Below the pieces are notes generated by a model. It had not been told where the DNA came from, did not search any database, and worked only from the letters and a program-made list of their open reading frames with translations. From JAMBLL01 sp964387145 (lineage in GTDB: Bacteria; Actinomycetota; Acidimicrobiia; Spongiisociales; UBA5794), in the NCBI GenBank assembly GCA_964387145.1, contig CAYLVM010000013.1, positions 1 to 33,298 of the forward strand: a stretch of 33,298 nucleotides of DNA, written 5' to 3'. The position numbers were made by a program, and so were the translations under genes. Position 1 is the stretch's first letter, and each line of letters begins with the position of its first letter. Shown here piece by piece: positions 1 to 6,755 of this stretch.

Positions 1-108
1 GGGGACAAGCGAGTCCTCGAGCGAGGGGGGAGTGCGAGCCTGCGAGCCCGGTACGACGAAGACCCGCGCGGACCCCGCAAGCCCCGTACGTCGGAACTCG
101 AATCGCCT
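1..108. other. Window edge, no gene recognised
   Basis: This stretch lies downstream of the stop codon of the lipoprotein gene. It is GC-rich with scattered GCGAG words. I see no convincing coding frame, no clear terminator hairpin and no RNA gene in it. Confidence 0.4.
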
Positions 109-1494
109 CTACAACCCGAGCTGTGCCCGCAGATCGGCCCCGGCGGCCGCATCACTCGACGCCACCATGTAGATCATGTCGTCGACGCGATCGACGAACA
201 CCCACGGGTTGCTGCCGTCGAAGAGCAAGCCGCCACCGGACTCCTGACCGCCGCTGGCTCCCATGCCACCACGCACATGGACGATCAATGCGTCCACGAG
301 GTCCTTGGCATCCTGTTCCGTTTCTCCGAGGTACACCCACGCCAGCGCAGTGTCGTCGCCGCGCACGAACAACCTGTATGAGTCGTTGCCCCATCCCGAC
401 GCAGCCTGTGTCGCGGCTCCGGGACGAACGGCATCGGTCAGGAGAAGGCGGATCCCCCACTCGCCGAAGGTCGCCTCATCGGCGAGCTCCCAACCGTCGA
501 GGGTGACCGAGAGGGGTTGCAACGGGTCGGGTTGTTCCTTACGCAGGTACTTGTTCGGATCGAGGATCTGCTCCGACGTGTCCGGCAGGTTCTGATACGC
601 CTCGTCGACCGCCTTGAGGCCGCCGGTCTCGACGAGCTGGCCGACGAACGTGAGGCCATGCTCGTACGGGAACCCGAGGTCCTGTCGCATCCAGTTCGGA
701 ACCGAATCGATCATCGAGGTGTCGAACGAGAGCAGCTCGATGGCTGCCTGCGCCGCGTCGAATGGGCTGAGTGTTTCAACGTACAGGAACTGCTGATACG
801 TCGCGTCGCCTTCGACGAGTGCCAGGACGCTGGAGGCATCGTCTCCGTTGCCCTCGTCGAGGAGGCGCTCGTACTCGTCGTTGAAGTCGAAGTGCTGATC
901 GGTGAGTGCGTGCACGAGCTCGTGGACGATCGTGACCTTCTGCAGCACGGTCAAACCGTCAACGGAGACAGGGACGACGAGTTCCTTCTCATCGGGGTCG
1001 TAGAAGCCTGCAACCTGTTCCGTGTACAGGTCGAGCAGCATCGAGCTGAGGTCGACATCGTCGTCGAGCATCCCGAACAGCTTGAGCAACGCCTCGTCGT
1101 TCGCCACGTCCTGGGGTGAGAGCTCTGACGCGAGCTCATCGTTGACCCTTGCGGTGAACTCATCCATGTCGAGGATGGTCACCGTTGGTACCGAGAGGAA
1201 GGGAAGGCCACGTGACTCCTCTGCGTCGAGCATCAGGATGCCGATCTCCTCGCGCATCGCTGCAGCAACCTCGTTCGAGATCGTCGGCGAGTTCGTCCCT
1301 GGGATCGCCGACGCCGGCACCGACGTGAGCGGCGCCTCGGTGGTAGTCGTCTCCTCAACGGAAGTCGAGACGGTCGTTGCGGGATCCTGCGTCGATGATG
1401 TGGCTTCGCCGGAGCTCGTGCAGGCGGCTGCGATGAGTGCGACAACCGCGATGAGAGCGGCGAGGATCGTTCGGGTTCTGAGGAATCGTGGCAC
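109..1494 (-). CDS. Putative secreted lipoprotein with HELVH zinc-peptidase-like site
   Basis: The 461-residue product starts with a basic stretch and a hydrophobic segment ending in a lipobox (IAAAC, lipidated Cys about residue 25). A Thr/Ser/Glu-rich linker of about 40 residues follows, typical of an extracellular tether. HELVH at residues 191-195 matches the HExxH zinc motif, and EGDA about 35 residues later could supply the third Glu ligand of a gluzincin. This suggests a surface-anchored metallopeptidase or a relative; no substrate can be read from the sequence. The start is GTG with no good Shine-Dalgarno sequence. It is divergent from HU and stands alone. Lipoprotein status is well supported; peptidase activity is inferred from the motif only. 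Confidence 0.75.
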   Translation of the reverse strand: MPRFLRTRTILAALIAVVALIAAACTSSGEATSSTQDPATTVSTSVEETTTTEAPLTSVPASAIPGTNSPTISNEVAAAMREEIGILMLDAEESRGLPFLSVPTVTILDMDEFTARVNDELASELSPQDVANDEALLKLFGMLDDDVDLSSMLLDLYTEQVAGFYDPDEKELVVPVSVDGLTVLQKVTIVHELVHALTDQHFDFNDEYERLLDEGNGDDASSVLALVEGDATYQQFLYVETLSPFDAAQAAIELLSFDTSMIDSVPNWMRQDLGFPYEHGLTFVGQLVETGGLKAVDEAYQNLPDTSEQILDPNKYLRKEQPDPLQPLSVTLDGWELADEATFGEWGIRLLLTDAVRPGAATQAASGWGNDSYRLFVRGDDTALAWVYLGETEQDAKDLVDALIVHVRGGMGASGGQESGGGLLFDGSNPWVFVDRVDDMIYMVASSDAAAGADLRAQLGL

Positions 1495-1661
1495 GTCAGG
1501 AGGCTACCGAGGATCGCCGCGAAGTGGTGGGACGGAGCCGCCGACCGTCGATGATCTGGGGCCCGTCGACCGATATCCCACGATTCGCGTGCGGATCGGC
1601 GTATTCTCAGTCGATGACGGAGCCGCTGGGCGCCCGTACACGCGACGCAAAGGAGTCTGGC

Positions 1662-1955
1662 GTGAACAAAAGCGAAATGGCGAAGAAGCTTGCCAAGAAG
1701 ACCGATATCTCTCAGGCGAAGGCCGCCGAGGTCATCGACGTGATCTTCAGCACAGAACCGGGCAACGGCATCATCGCCGTCGAGCTCGATGCTGGCCGCG
1801 ACGTTGCCATCGCAGGCTTCGGCAAGTTCGAGACCCGCCACCGCAAGGCTCGCGCCGGTCGGAACCCGGCGACGGGTGAAGCGATTCAGATCGCTGCGGC
1901 GACGGTCCCTGCGTTCAAGGCCGCCAAGGGCCTCAAGGACCGCGTCCGCGTCTGA
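1662..1955 (+). CDS. hup: DNA-binding protein HU
   Basis: This 97-residue histone-like protein carries the HU/IHF signature: an N-terminal helical dimerisation part beginning VNKSEMAKKLAKK, then GFGKFETRHRKARAGRNP, the start of the DNA-embracing beta arm. HU binds DNA without strong sequence specificity, bends it and compacts the nucleoid. I chose the GTG at 1662 because an AGGAG Shine-Dalgarno lies 6 nt upstream and the N-terminus then matches canonical HU. An in-frame ATG at 1614 would add 16 residues and sits 6 nt after a TATTCT -10-like box, so an alternative leaderless start is possible but less likely. The basic Lys/Ala-rich tail of some actinobacterial HU proteins is absent. The gene is followed by a strong hairpin and is probably monocistronic. 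Confidence 0.93.
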   Translation: MNKSEMAKKLAKKTDISQAKAAEVIDVIFSTEPGNGIIAVELDAGRDVAIAGFGKFETRHRKARAGRNPATGEAIQIAAATVPAFKAAKGLKDRVRV

Positions 1956-1995
1956 GATCATCGCCTCTTCTCGGGACCACCCGAGCGGATGACAC

Positions 1996-2027
1996 ACAGA
2001 GGAGCCACCTACGGGTGGCTCCTCTGT
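1996..2027 (+). terminator. Strong hairpin terminator after HU
   Basis: A perfect 14-bp inverted repeat (arms 1996-2009 and 2014-2027) closes on a TACG tetraloop 40 nt after the HU stop. No T-run follows. A hairpin without a U-tract is common in high-GC bacteria and would end HU transcription before the MFS gene. Confidence 0.8.
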
Positions 2028-2047
2028 CGCGTCGCCGGTAGAGCCCG

Positions 2048-2078
2048 TTGCACCGGCCCGGCCCCATCCTGCTACGTT
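2048..2078 (+). promoter_or_regulatory. Putative promoter of the MFS/selenoprotein genes
   Basis: TTGCAC at 2048-2053 and TACGTT at 2073-2078, separated by 19 nt, resemble -35 and -10 boxes. The -10 fits TANNNT, and the same TACGTT precedes the hemerythrin gene. A start near 2086-2088 would leave a very short leader before the ATG at 2111. This is pattern evidence only. Confidence 0.4.
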
Positions 2079-2087
2079 GACATCCCG

Positions 2088-2114
2088 ATGCCGAGCAGGA
2101 AGCCGCAACCATGA
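2088..2114 (+). CDS. Possible 8-codon leader peptide before the MFS gene
   Basis: An ATG at 2088, 9 nt after the -10-like box, opens an 8-codon frame (MPSRKPQP). Its TGA overlaps the ATG of the MFS gene as ATGA. If transcription starts near 2088 this would be a leaderless upstream frame that delivers ribosomes to the transporter start by termination-reinitiation. It could be chance: the MFS gene also has an AGGAAG that may serve as its own ribosome binding site. Confidence 0.25.
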   Translation: MPSRKPQP

Positions 2115-3436
2115 CCGTGCGCAACGACAAACGCACCATCTTTGGATGGGCGATGTACGACTGGGCGAACTCGGCCTACATCACGATCTTCGGGGCTGTG
2201 ATCGGAGCGTTCTTCACTGGCTCGATCATGACCGCGGACACCTACTGGGGCCTTTCGGGTGAGGCACTCTTCTCCATCCTCATCGGACTCGGTTCGATCG
2301 TGCTGCTCCTCGCGATGCCCATCCTGGGAGCGATCGCCGACTTCGCCGACGCAAAGAGGCGGTTCCTCCGAAACTTTGCGTTCCTCGGCGCGTTCTTCAC
2401 GCTGATCATCCCGTTCATACCCGAAGGCTGGGTGCCGCTGTTCCTCCTGACCCTGATCGTGAGCCAGTTCGGCTTCGTGGCAGCGAACGTGTTCTATGAC
2501 GGGTTCCTCACCGACATCTCGACCGATGACACGATCGACAAGATCTCGTCGAAGGGGTTCGCTCTCGGGTACCTCGGTGGTGGCCTGTACCTGCTCGGTG
2601 CCTTCGTCCTCATCTTCCTCTCCTCGGACCAGCCCGGTGCGGTACTCACCGAGACACTCGCTGCGCGCATCGCCATATTCGGCTCCGGCATCTGGTGGGT
2701 CGTCTTCTCACTCTTCTCGCTGTCTCGCCTTCCCGAAGACCCCGACGGGCCTTCCGAACGGCGCGGGCTGACGACCTACGCATCGATCGGGTTCGAGCGC
2801 ACGATCAGCACCATGAAGAAGCTCGGGAAGTTCCCTCAACTCCTCCTGTTCGTCGTTGCCTTCATCATCTACAACTCGGGAACCGGAACGGTCATCGCTG
2901 TGTCTGGCCCGTACGCTGAAGACACGCTCAACCTCGACCTGCAGACGATCGCCCTTGCCTTCCTGATCGTCCAGTTCGTGGCGTTCTTCGGTGCGCTGAT
3001 GTTCGGTGCCCTCGCAAAAGTGATCGGCCCGAAGGCAGCGGTCATGGTGTCGCTCGTCGTCTGGACGGGCATCGCTGTAGGCGCCTACTTCATTCCTGAG
3101 GGCTCATCGGCCGGATTCCTCGCCCTGGCGTCGGTCGTCGGCTTCGTGCTCGGCGGCGTTCAGGCCCTTTCGCGCAGCCTCTACGGAACGATGATCCCTG
3201 AAGAAGCCTCAGCGGAGTTCTTCGGCTTCTACTCGGTGTTCTCCAAGCTGTCGGGGATCGGGCCCCTCGTGTTCGGCGCGGTGAGTGCTGCCACCGGATC
3301 CGGCCGGGCAGCGATCCTCTCCGTGGCAGCGTTCTTCGTCGTCGGGTTGATCCTCCTCGCGATGGTCGACGTCGACGAGGCTCGGGCATCGCGTGCGCAT
3401 TGGAAGTTCGAGGGCTCGGAAGCCGAGGTGGTGTGA
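2111..3436 (+). CDS. MFS transporter, UMF1 / Atg22-like family
   Basis: The 441-residue protein is mostly hydrophobic with about 12 membrane segments. It opens with GWAMYDWANSAY, the hallmark N-terminal motif of the UMF1 (Atg22-like) branch of the major facilitator superfamily. Yeast Atg22 exports amino acids from the vacuole; bacterial members are mostly uncharacterised, so the substrate here is unknown. A charged loop around residues 210-235 separates the two halves as expected for MFS proteins. Its TGA stop at 3434-3436 directly abuts, in the same frame, the GTG of the selenoprotein-like gene, so the two are probably co-transcribed and translationally coupled. Confidence 0.88.
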   Translation: MTVRNDKRTIFGWAMYDWANSAYITIFGAVIGAFFTGSIMTADTYWGLSGEALFSILIGLGSIVLLLAMPILGAIADFADAKRRFLRNFAFLGAFFTLIIPFIPEGWVPLFLLTLIVSQFGFVAANVFYDGFLTDISTDDTIDKISSKGFALGYLGGGLYLLGAFVLIFLSSDQPGAVLTETLAARIAIFGSGIWWVVFSLFSLSRLPEDPDGPSERRGLTTYASIGFERTISTMKKLGKFPQLLLFVVAFIIYNSGTGTVIAVSGPYAEDTLNLDLQTIALAFLIVQFVAFFGALMFGALAKVIGPKAAVMVSLVVWTGIAVGAYFIPEGSSAGFLALASVVGFVLGGVQALSRSLYGTMIPEEASAEFFGFYSVFSKLSGIGPLVFGAVSAATGSGRAAILSVAAFFVVGLILLAMVDVDEARASRAHWKFEGSEAEVV

Positions 3437-3991
3437 GTGGCATCGACCCGATTCCCCGGACCGGCGTCGATCCAGGACATCACGCTGACGACACCGCACC
3501 ACGACACCGTCGTACTTGGGAGCCGGATCGAGGTGCCGACGGTCGTCATCCTTGCGAGGTACTTCGGCTGAGCGGGGTGTCTCGACATGCTGTCGCAGTT
3601 GGCGACGGTTCACTCCGACATCGTCGAACGGGGAGGTGACGTCATCGGCATCGCTCCGGCTGCCGACTATCAGGCCACCCACCTCATGGAGACGTCGATC
3701 CCGTTCGATCTCTACCTGGATCCTGACCACACGCTGTCAGAGCGTCTCGACCTCGGTGAGCAATCGTTGTGGTCGTTCCTCTTCAACATCAATGCATGGT
3801 GGAAGTACCTCTCGGCGTTCGCACGTCACCGTCGCCAGGGCAAGGTCACCCAGAGCTACACGGTCCTGCCCGCAGTGATGGTGGTCGATGCGAGCGGTAC
3901 GCTCACGTATCTCCACCGCGGTGCTGGCATCGCCGACTACCCGTCGCTCGATGAGGTGCTCGCAGCGCTCGACCAGACGATCGGCGCCTGA
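3437..3991 (+). CDS. Peroxiredoxin-like protein, probable selenoprotein with Sec at residue 45
   Basis: Reading from GTG at 3437 gives 184 residues with a single in-frame TGA at 3569-3571. Around it the protein reads VVILARYFG-U-AGC-LDMLSQL. This aligns with the FGCxxC active site of AhpC/TSA (PRXL2-like) thioredoxin-fold proteins, so the TGA falls exactly on the resolving/peroxidatic CxxC cysteine and gives UxxC. The fold continues after it: a beta-strand GDVIGIAPA, a helix, YTVLPAVMVVDASGTLTYLHRG and a final helix. A SECIS-like hairpin follows the TGA. Likely role: thiol/selenol peroxidase or redox repair. The GTG start has GAGGTGG 5 nt upstream and directly follows the MFS stop. Alternatives are a nonsense mutation, or a short protein starting at ATG 3587 that lacks the first strand and active site. 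No selA/B/C/D is in the window. Confidence 0.78.
3589..3609 (+). promoter_or_regulatory. Bacterial SECIS-like hairpin
   Basis: Bases 3589-3596 pair with 3602-3609 (8 pairs, two of them G-U) around a 5-nt loop AGTTG. There are 25 nt between the TGA and the loop, and the second loop base is G followed by T. As I recall the bacterial SECIS model, it needs a stem-loop about 16-37 nt after UGA with a G in the first two loop positions; this fits. It lies in coding sequence, as bacterial SECIS elements do. Confidence 0.65.
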
Positions 3992-4049
3992 GGACCGCGG
4001 CTGATAGCGTTCACTATCTCGGTGCGCCATACTTCCGCTCGGAGGACAC

Positions 4050-4913
4050 ATGCCGTTCGCTCAAATCGTAGACATCACTCAGATCGACGAGCTCGTCGAC
4101 GTTTCCACGGTGAGCCCCTGGGACCCCTTGTTCGCCGTCCTGTCGATCGTCGCCGGCGTGATCATCGGTAGCGTCTTTCGTGTCCTGATCCGCAGGTACG
4201 GGAGGCGCTCGGGGTTGGCCCCGAACCTCATCGACCTCTTCGGAACGATCACCTTGTGGACGATCGTGTCTATCTCCGTCATCATTGCCCTGTCGCTCGT
4301 CGGATTCAACCTTGCCCCGATCTGGCTCGCCATCTTGATGCTCGGCGTTGTCGGGGTCGTCAGCGGTCGGGTCCTCCTCGAGAACTTCGGTGCAGGCGTC
4401 ACCCTTCAGGCGAGGACCCCGTTCGTTCCCGGCGATCAGATTGCGACGGGTGACGTCGTAGGACACGTACGAGAAGTCAACTCACGGGTTGTGGTCATCG
4501 ACACCGTCGACGGAAAACAGGTACTCGTTCCGAACGCCATGGTCCTGCAGAATCCGATCACGAACTTCACGAAGCACGAGTATCGAATGTCGAGACTCGG
4601 CGTGAGCGTGATCTACAGGACGGACCTCGCGTTCGCTGCCTCTGTGATCGAGGCTGCTCTCCGTTCTGCCGACGGCGTGCTCGACGATCCGACACCAATC
4701 GTTCAAGTCGAGTCGTTCGACGATTCCGGGATCATGATCGCCGCACGGTTCTGGCACCTGCCGGGGATCCTCGATGAGCGTGCAGCCACACATGCAGCTG
4801 CTGTGTCCATCGCCGAGACGCTCACAGCAGAGGGCGTCGAGTTCGCGTTCCCCCAACTCACGATGTGGTGGGGGTCCCAGCCACACCAGAACCCGCCGGA
4901 GAACCCGGCCTGA
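4050..4913 (+). CDS. MscS-family mechanosensitive ion channel
   Basis: The 287-residue protein has an N-terminal stretch, then three hydrophobic helices (about residues 25-45, 65-90 and 93-115). The third is Gly/Ala/Val-rich (GVVGVVSGRVLLENFGAGVTLQ) like the pore-lining TM3 of MscS. The beta domain follows (PFVPGDQIATGDVVGHVREVN, then VPNAMVLQNPITNFT), matching the MscS PGDxIxxxGxxGxVxxI and PN pattern. It should open under membrane tension and release solutes during hypo-osmotic shock. The ATG has GGAGG 5 nt upstream. It lies 58 nt after the selenoprotein-like gene and may have its own promoter in the AT-richer gap. Confidence 0.9.
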   Translation: MPFAQIVDITQIDELVDVSTVSPWDPLFAVLSIVAGVIIGSVFRVLIRRYGRRSGLAPNLIDLFGTITLWTIVSISVIIALSLVGFNLAPIWLAILMLGVVGVVSGRVLLENFGAGVTLQARTPFVPGDQIATGDVVGHVREVNSRVVVIDTVDGKQVLVPNAMVLQNPITNFTKHEYRMSRLGVSVIYRTDLAFAASVIEAALRSADGVLDDPTPIVQVESFDDSGIMIAARFWHLPGILDERAATHAAAVSIAETLTAEGVEFAFPQLTMWWGSQPHQNPPENPA

Positions 4914-4940
4914 CGCACTGCGGTCCGCACCTCACCGTGC

Positions 4941-4946
4941 TACGTT
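4941..4946 (+). promoter_or_regulatory. -10 box for a likely leaderless hemerythrin transcript
   Basis: TACGTT fits TANNNT and ends 7 nt before the ATG at 4954, which would put the transcription start at or next to the A of the ATG. The hemerythrin gene has no Shine-Dalgarno sequence, as expected for a leaderless actinobacterial mRNA. No good -35 box is visible. Confidence 0.45.
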
Positions 4947-4953
4947 GTCGAGC

Positions 4954-5520
4954 ATGGACAACGGACACGAAACTACTTCAACGGGAGTGCTGCGAGACGA
5001 GCACCGCCTGATCCTCGAGGTCGCCCACGCGCTCGATCGCATGCTCGACGATGAGACGAACGGGACACCGCTCGACTACGACGTCGTCGAGCGGTGCATC
5101 ACGTTCTTTCGGCTCTTCGCCGATGCGTGCCACCACGGCAAGGAGGAGGATCTGCTGTTCCCTGAACTCGAGAAGGCGGGTCTCCCCCACGACTCGGGAC
5201 CGATCGCGGTGATGCTCTACGAGCACGAACAGGGACGGGTCTTCGTTCGTTCCATGGCGGCCTCGGTCGAGGGCGCTCGCAGCGGGAACGACGAAGCGAA
5301 CACTGCCCTGAGAGACGGTGCGGAGGGGTTCATCGGGCTGATCACCGCTCACATCGGCAAGGAGAACGACGTTCTGTTCAACATGGCCGACGGGATGATC
5401 GTCGGCCCCGAATGCAAGGATCTGTGTTCGCAGTACGACGCGACGTGTAGCCGCCGCTTCGAGGGACGATCCAAAGAGGAACTCGAGGACCTTGCCGCAG
5501 AGATCCTCGGACGCGGCTGA
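4954..5520 (+). CDS. Hemerythrin-like (HHE domain) protein
   Basis: This 188-residue all-helical protein carries the hemerythrin/HHE iron-ligand pattern: H17 in DEHRLI, H61 and E65 in CHHGKEED, H91 in YEHEQG, and H133/E137 in AHIGKEND. Such domains bind a non-haem di-iron centre and sense or handle oxygen, NO or iron. The C-terminus adds ECKDLCSQYDATC, three cysteines outside the classical domain. The ATG at 4954 gives a correct N-terminus; longer frames lack a start signal. It runs convergently into the PAS-LuxR gene only 9 nt away. It could help an organism that uses oxygen-sensitive enzymes cope with oxygen or NO (inference). Confidence 0.87.
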   Translation: MDNGHETTSTGVLRDEHRLILEVAHALDRMLDDETNGTPLDYDVVERCITFFRLFADACHHGKEEDLLFPELEKAGLPHDSGPIAVMLYEHEQGRVFVRSMAASVEGARSGNDEANTALRDGAEGFIGLITAHIGKENDVLFNMADGMIVGPECKDLCSQYDATCSRRFEGRSKEELEDLAAEILGRG

Positions 5521-5529
5521 TCCGAAGCG

Positions 5530-6198
5530 CTAGGTTCGGCGCAGAGCGAGCGCTACCGCCTCGACGCGGCTGTGGACACCGAGTTTGGTCAGGATGTGCT
5601 GGATGTGGTTCCGCACGGTTGCAGGTGAAAGGTACAGCCGCTCTGCGATCATCGAACCATCGAGACCTTCGGTGAGGAGCTCCAGAACATCGCGTTCGCG
5701 CGGGGTGAGCACGGCAAGATGCTCGTTGGGCCCCACCGTGGCATGTGTACGGCCACCGAGTCGCTCGACGACGAGCCGTTCGAGTTCGGGTGGGAACGAG
5801 ACCTCCCTGATGAGATGCACGAGACGGCACTCGTCCCGCATCTCGATGGGGGGAACGATCGTTGAAGCGCTCAGCCACAAGGTGGCCCCGGACGCAGACC
5901 TCCCAAGTACCTCTTTCGTTCCGATCACCTCGTCGTCGTCTCCACGTTCCGATGCCGGGCACATGCCGCCACACACGGTATCTCCGCAGCGGTCACGCCA
6001 GCAGAGGATCTCGTGGCACGGCCGACCGAGCACGTCGTCGGGCGTGTATCCGAGCAGTTCGGTGGCGGCGTCGTTCCACGCGATGACACGAAGATCCGGG
6101 CCGATCGCGACCATCGCGTCTGCGGTTCTTCCCATCACGTCGAGCAGCGCTACGAGAGATCCTTCGATTCCTGGGTCGATCGCGGTGACACTGGCCAT
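5530..6198 (-). CDS. PAS-domain LuxR-type regulator with Cys cluster
   Basis: The 222-residue product has an N-terminal PAS domain (about residues 15-110) and a C-terminal LuxR/GerE helix-turn-helix (about residues 160-220, LTPRERDVLELLTEG ... VRNHIQHILTKLGVHSR). There is no receiver domain, so control is through the PAS sensor. The PAS core holds five cysteines (C61, C66, C71, C76, C80), a spacing that could hold a metal, Fe-S or redox-sensitive centre. It is the last gene of the long minus-strand operon, 50 nt after the LeuD-like gene, so it probably senses a redox or ligand cue for the pathway. I used ATG 6198; an in-frame GTG at 6222 is possible. Neither has a strong ribosome binding site. 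Confidence 0.82.
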   Translation of the reverse strand: MASVTAIDPGIEGSLVALLDVMGRTADAMVAIGPDLRVIAWNDAATELLGYTPDDVLGRPCHEILCWRDRCGDTVCGGMCPASERGDDDEVIGTKEVLGRSASGATLWLSASTIVPPIEMRDECRLVHLIREVSFPPELERLVVERLGGRTHATVGPNEHLAVLTPRERDVLELLTEGLDGSMIAERLYLSPATVRNHIQHILTKLGVHSRVEAVALALRRT

Positions 6199-6248
6199 GG
6201 GCGCAATGGACTGTACGGACACACCGAGAGCCGCGCAAGGAGTATCCG

Positions 6249-6755
6249 TCAGGTTGCCACGCCCCCTTGAGCTCGCAGTACCTCCAGGATGCCTCCTGCG
6301 GCGAGGATCCCCCGCATCTCTTCCGGGAGCGAATCGCCCTGAAGCTCGATGCCCGTGGTCAGGTTGCGCACCCGTCCCGTTGCAAGATCGACCTCCATCT
6401 GTTGCCCATCCTCGAAGGCGTCGTGGACCCCCGCACAGACGATCACCGGCAACCCGACCGCCACAGCGTTCCTCATGAAGATCCGAGCAAGTGATTCGGC
6501 AACCACACAGGCCACACCGACCGCCTTGAGGTTCTCTGGGGCCGTCTCGCGTGACGACCCGCACCCGAAGTTCGTGCCGGATATGACGATGTCACCCGGA
6601 CCGCAATCCTGAGCGAAGGACCTGTTCACCGACTCGAGAACGTGGAGCTTGCGCACCTCGACGGGGGCGACGGCGTACTGCCCCGGCGACAGCACATCCG
6701 TGCTGATGTCGTTGCCGAACTTCCATACCCGCCCGACCATGGTCTCATCAGTCAT
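6249..6755 (-). CDS. IPM-isomerase-type hydro-lyase, small subunit (LeuD-like)
   Basis: The 168-residue protein matches the swivelling small subunit of the aconitase / isopropylmalate isomerase / homoaconitase family: NDISTDVLSPGQYA near residue 16, then NFGCGSSRETAPENLKAVG with the Ser/Arg residues that bind the substrate carboxylate. It partners the large subunit encoded just upstream, whose stop overlaps this start by 8 nt. The family moves hydroxyl groups by dehydration/rehydration in 2- or 3-hydroxy di- and tricarboxylates. Two-subunit enzymes of this type include LeuCD, archaeal homoaconitase and 2,3-dimethylmalate dehydratase (DmdAB). Its place in an aromatic-degradation operon with a PrpF-like isomerase nearby argues against plain leucine biosynthesis; the substrate is unknown. 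Confidence 0.88.
   Translation of the reverse strand: MTDETMVGRVWKFGNDISTDVLSPGQYAVAPVEVRKLHVLESVNRSFAQDCGPGDIVISGTNFGCGSSRETAPENLKAVGVACVVAESLARIFMRNAVAVGLPVIVCAGVHDAFEDGQQMEVDLATGRVRNLTTGIELQGDSLPEEMRGILAAGGILEVLRAQGGVAT

Noticed and set aside
1614..1955. HU translated from ATG 1614 with a 16-residue N-terminal extension
   Set aside because: The GTG at 1662 has a better ribosome binding site and gives the canonical HU N-terminus.
3431..3440. Read-through of the MFS stop TGA (3434) into the peroxiredoxin-like gene, same frame
   Set aside because: The two products are unrelated full-length domains and a GTG with GAGGTGG upstream directly follows. Two separate genes are simpler.
3587..3991. 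Short AhpC/TSA-like gene starting at ATG 3587
   Set aside because: It lacks the first beta strand and the active site, and the matching sequence is found upstream in the same frame across the TGA. A full-length selenoprotein explains more.
4003..4018. GATAG/CTATC inverted repeat before the MscS gene
   Set aside because: Five-base arms without a second copy or a clear promoter; not enough to call an operator.
5522..5538. Hairpin between the hemerythrin and PAS-LuxR genes
   Set aside because: Five base pairs only and overlapping the LuxR stop; expected by chance in such GC-rich DNA.
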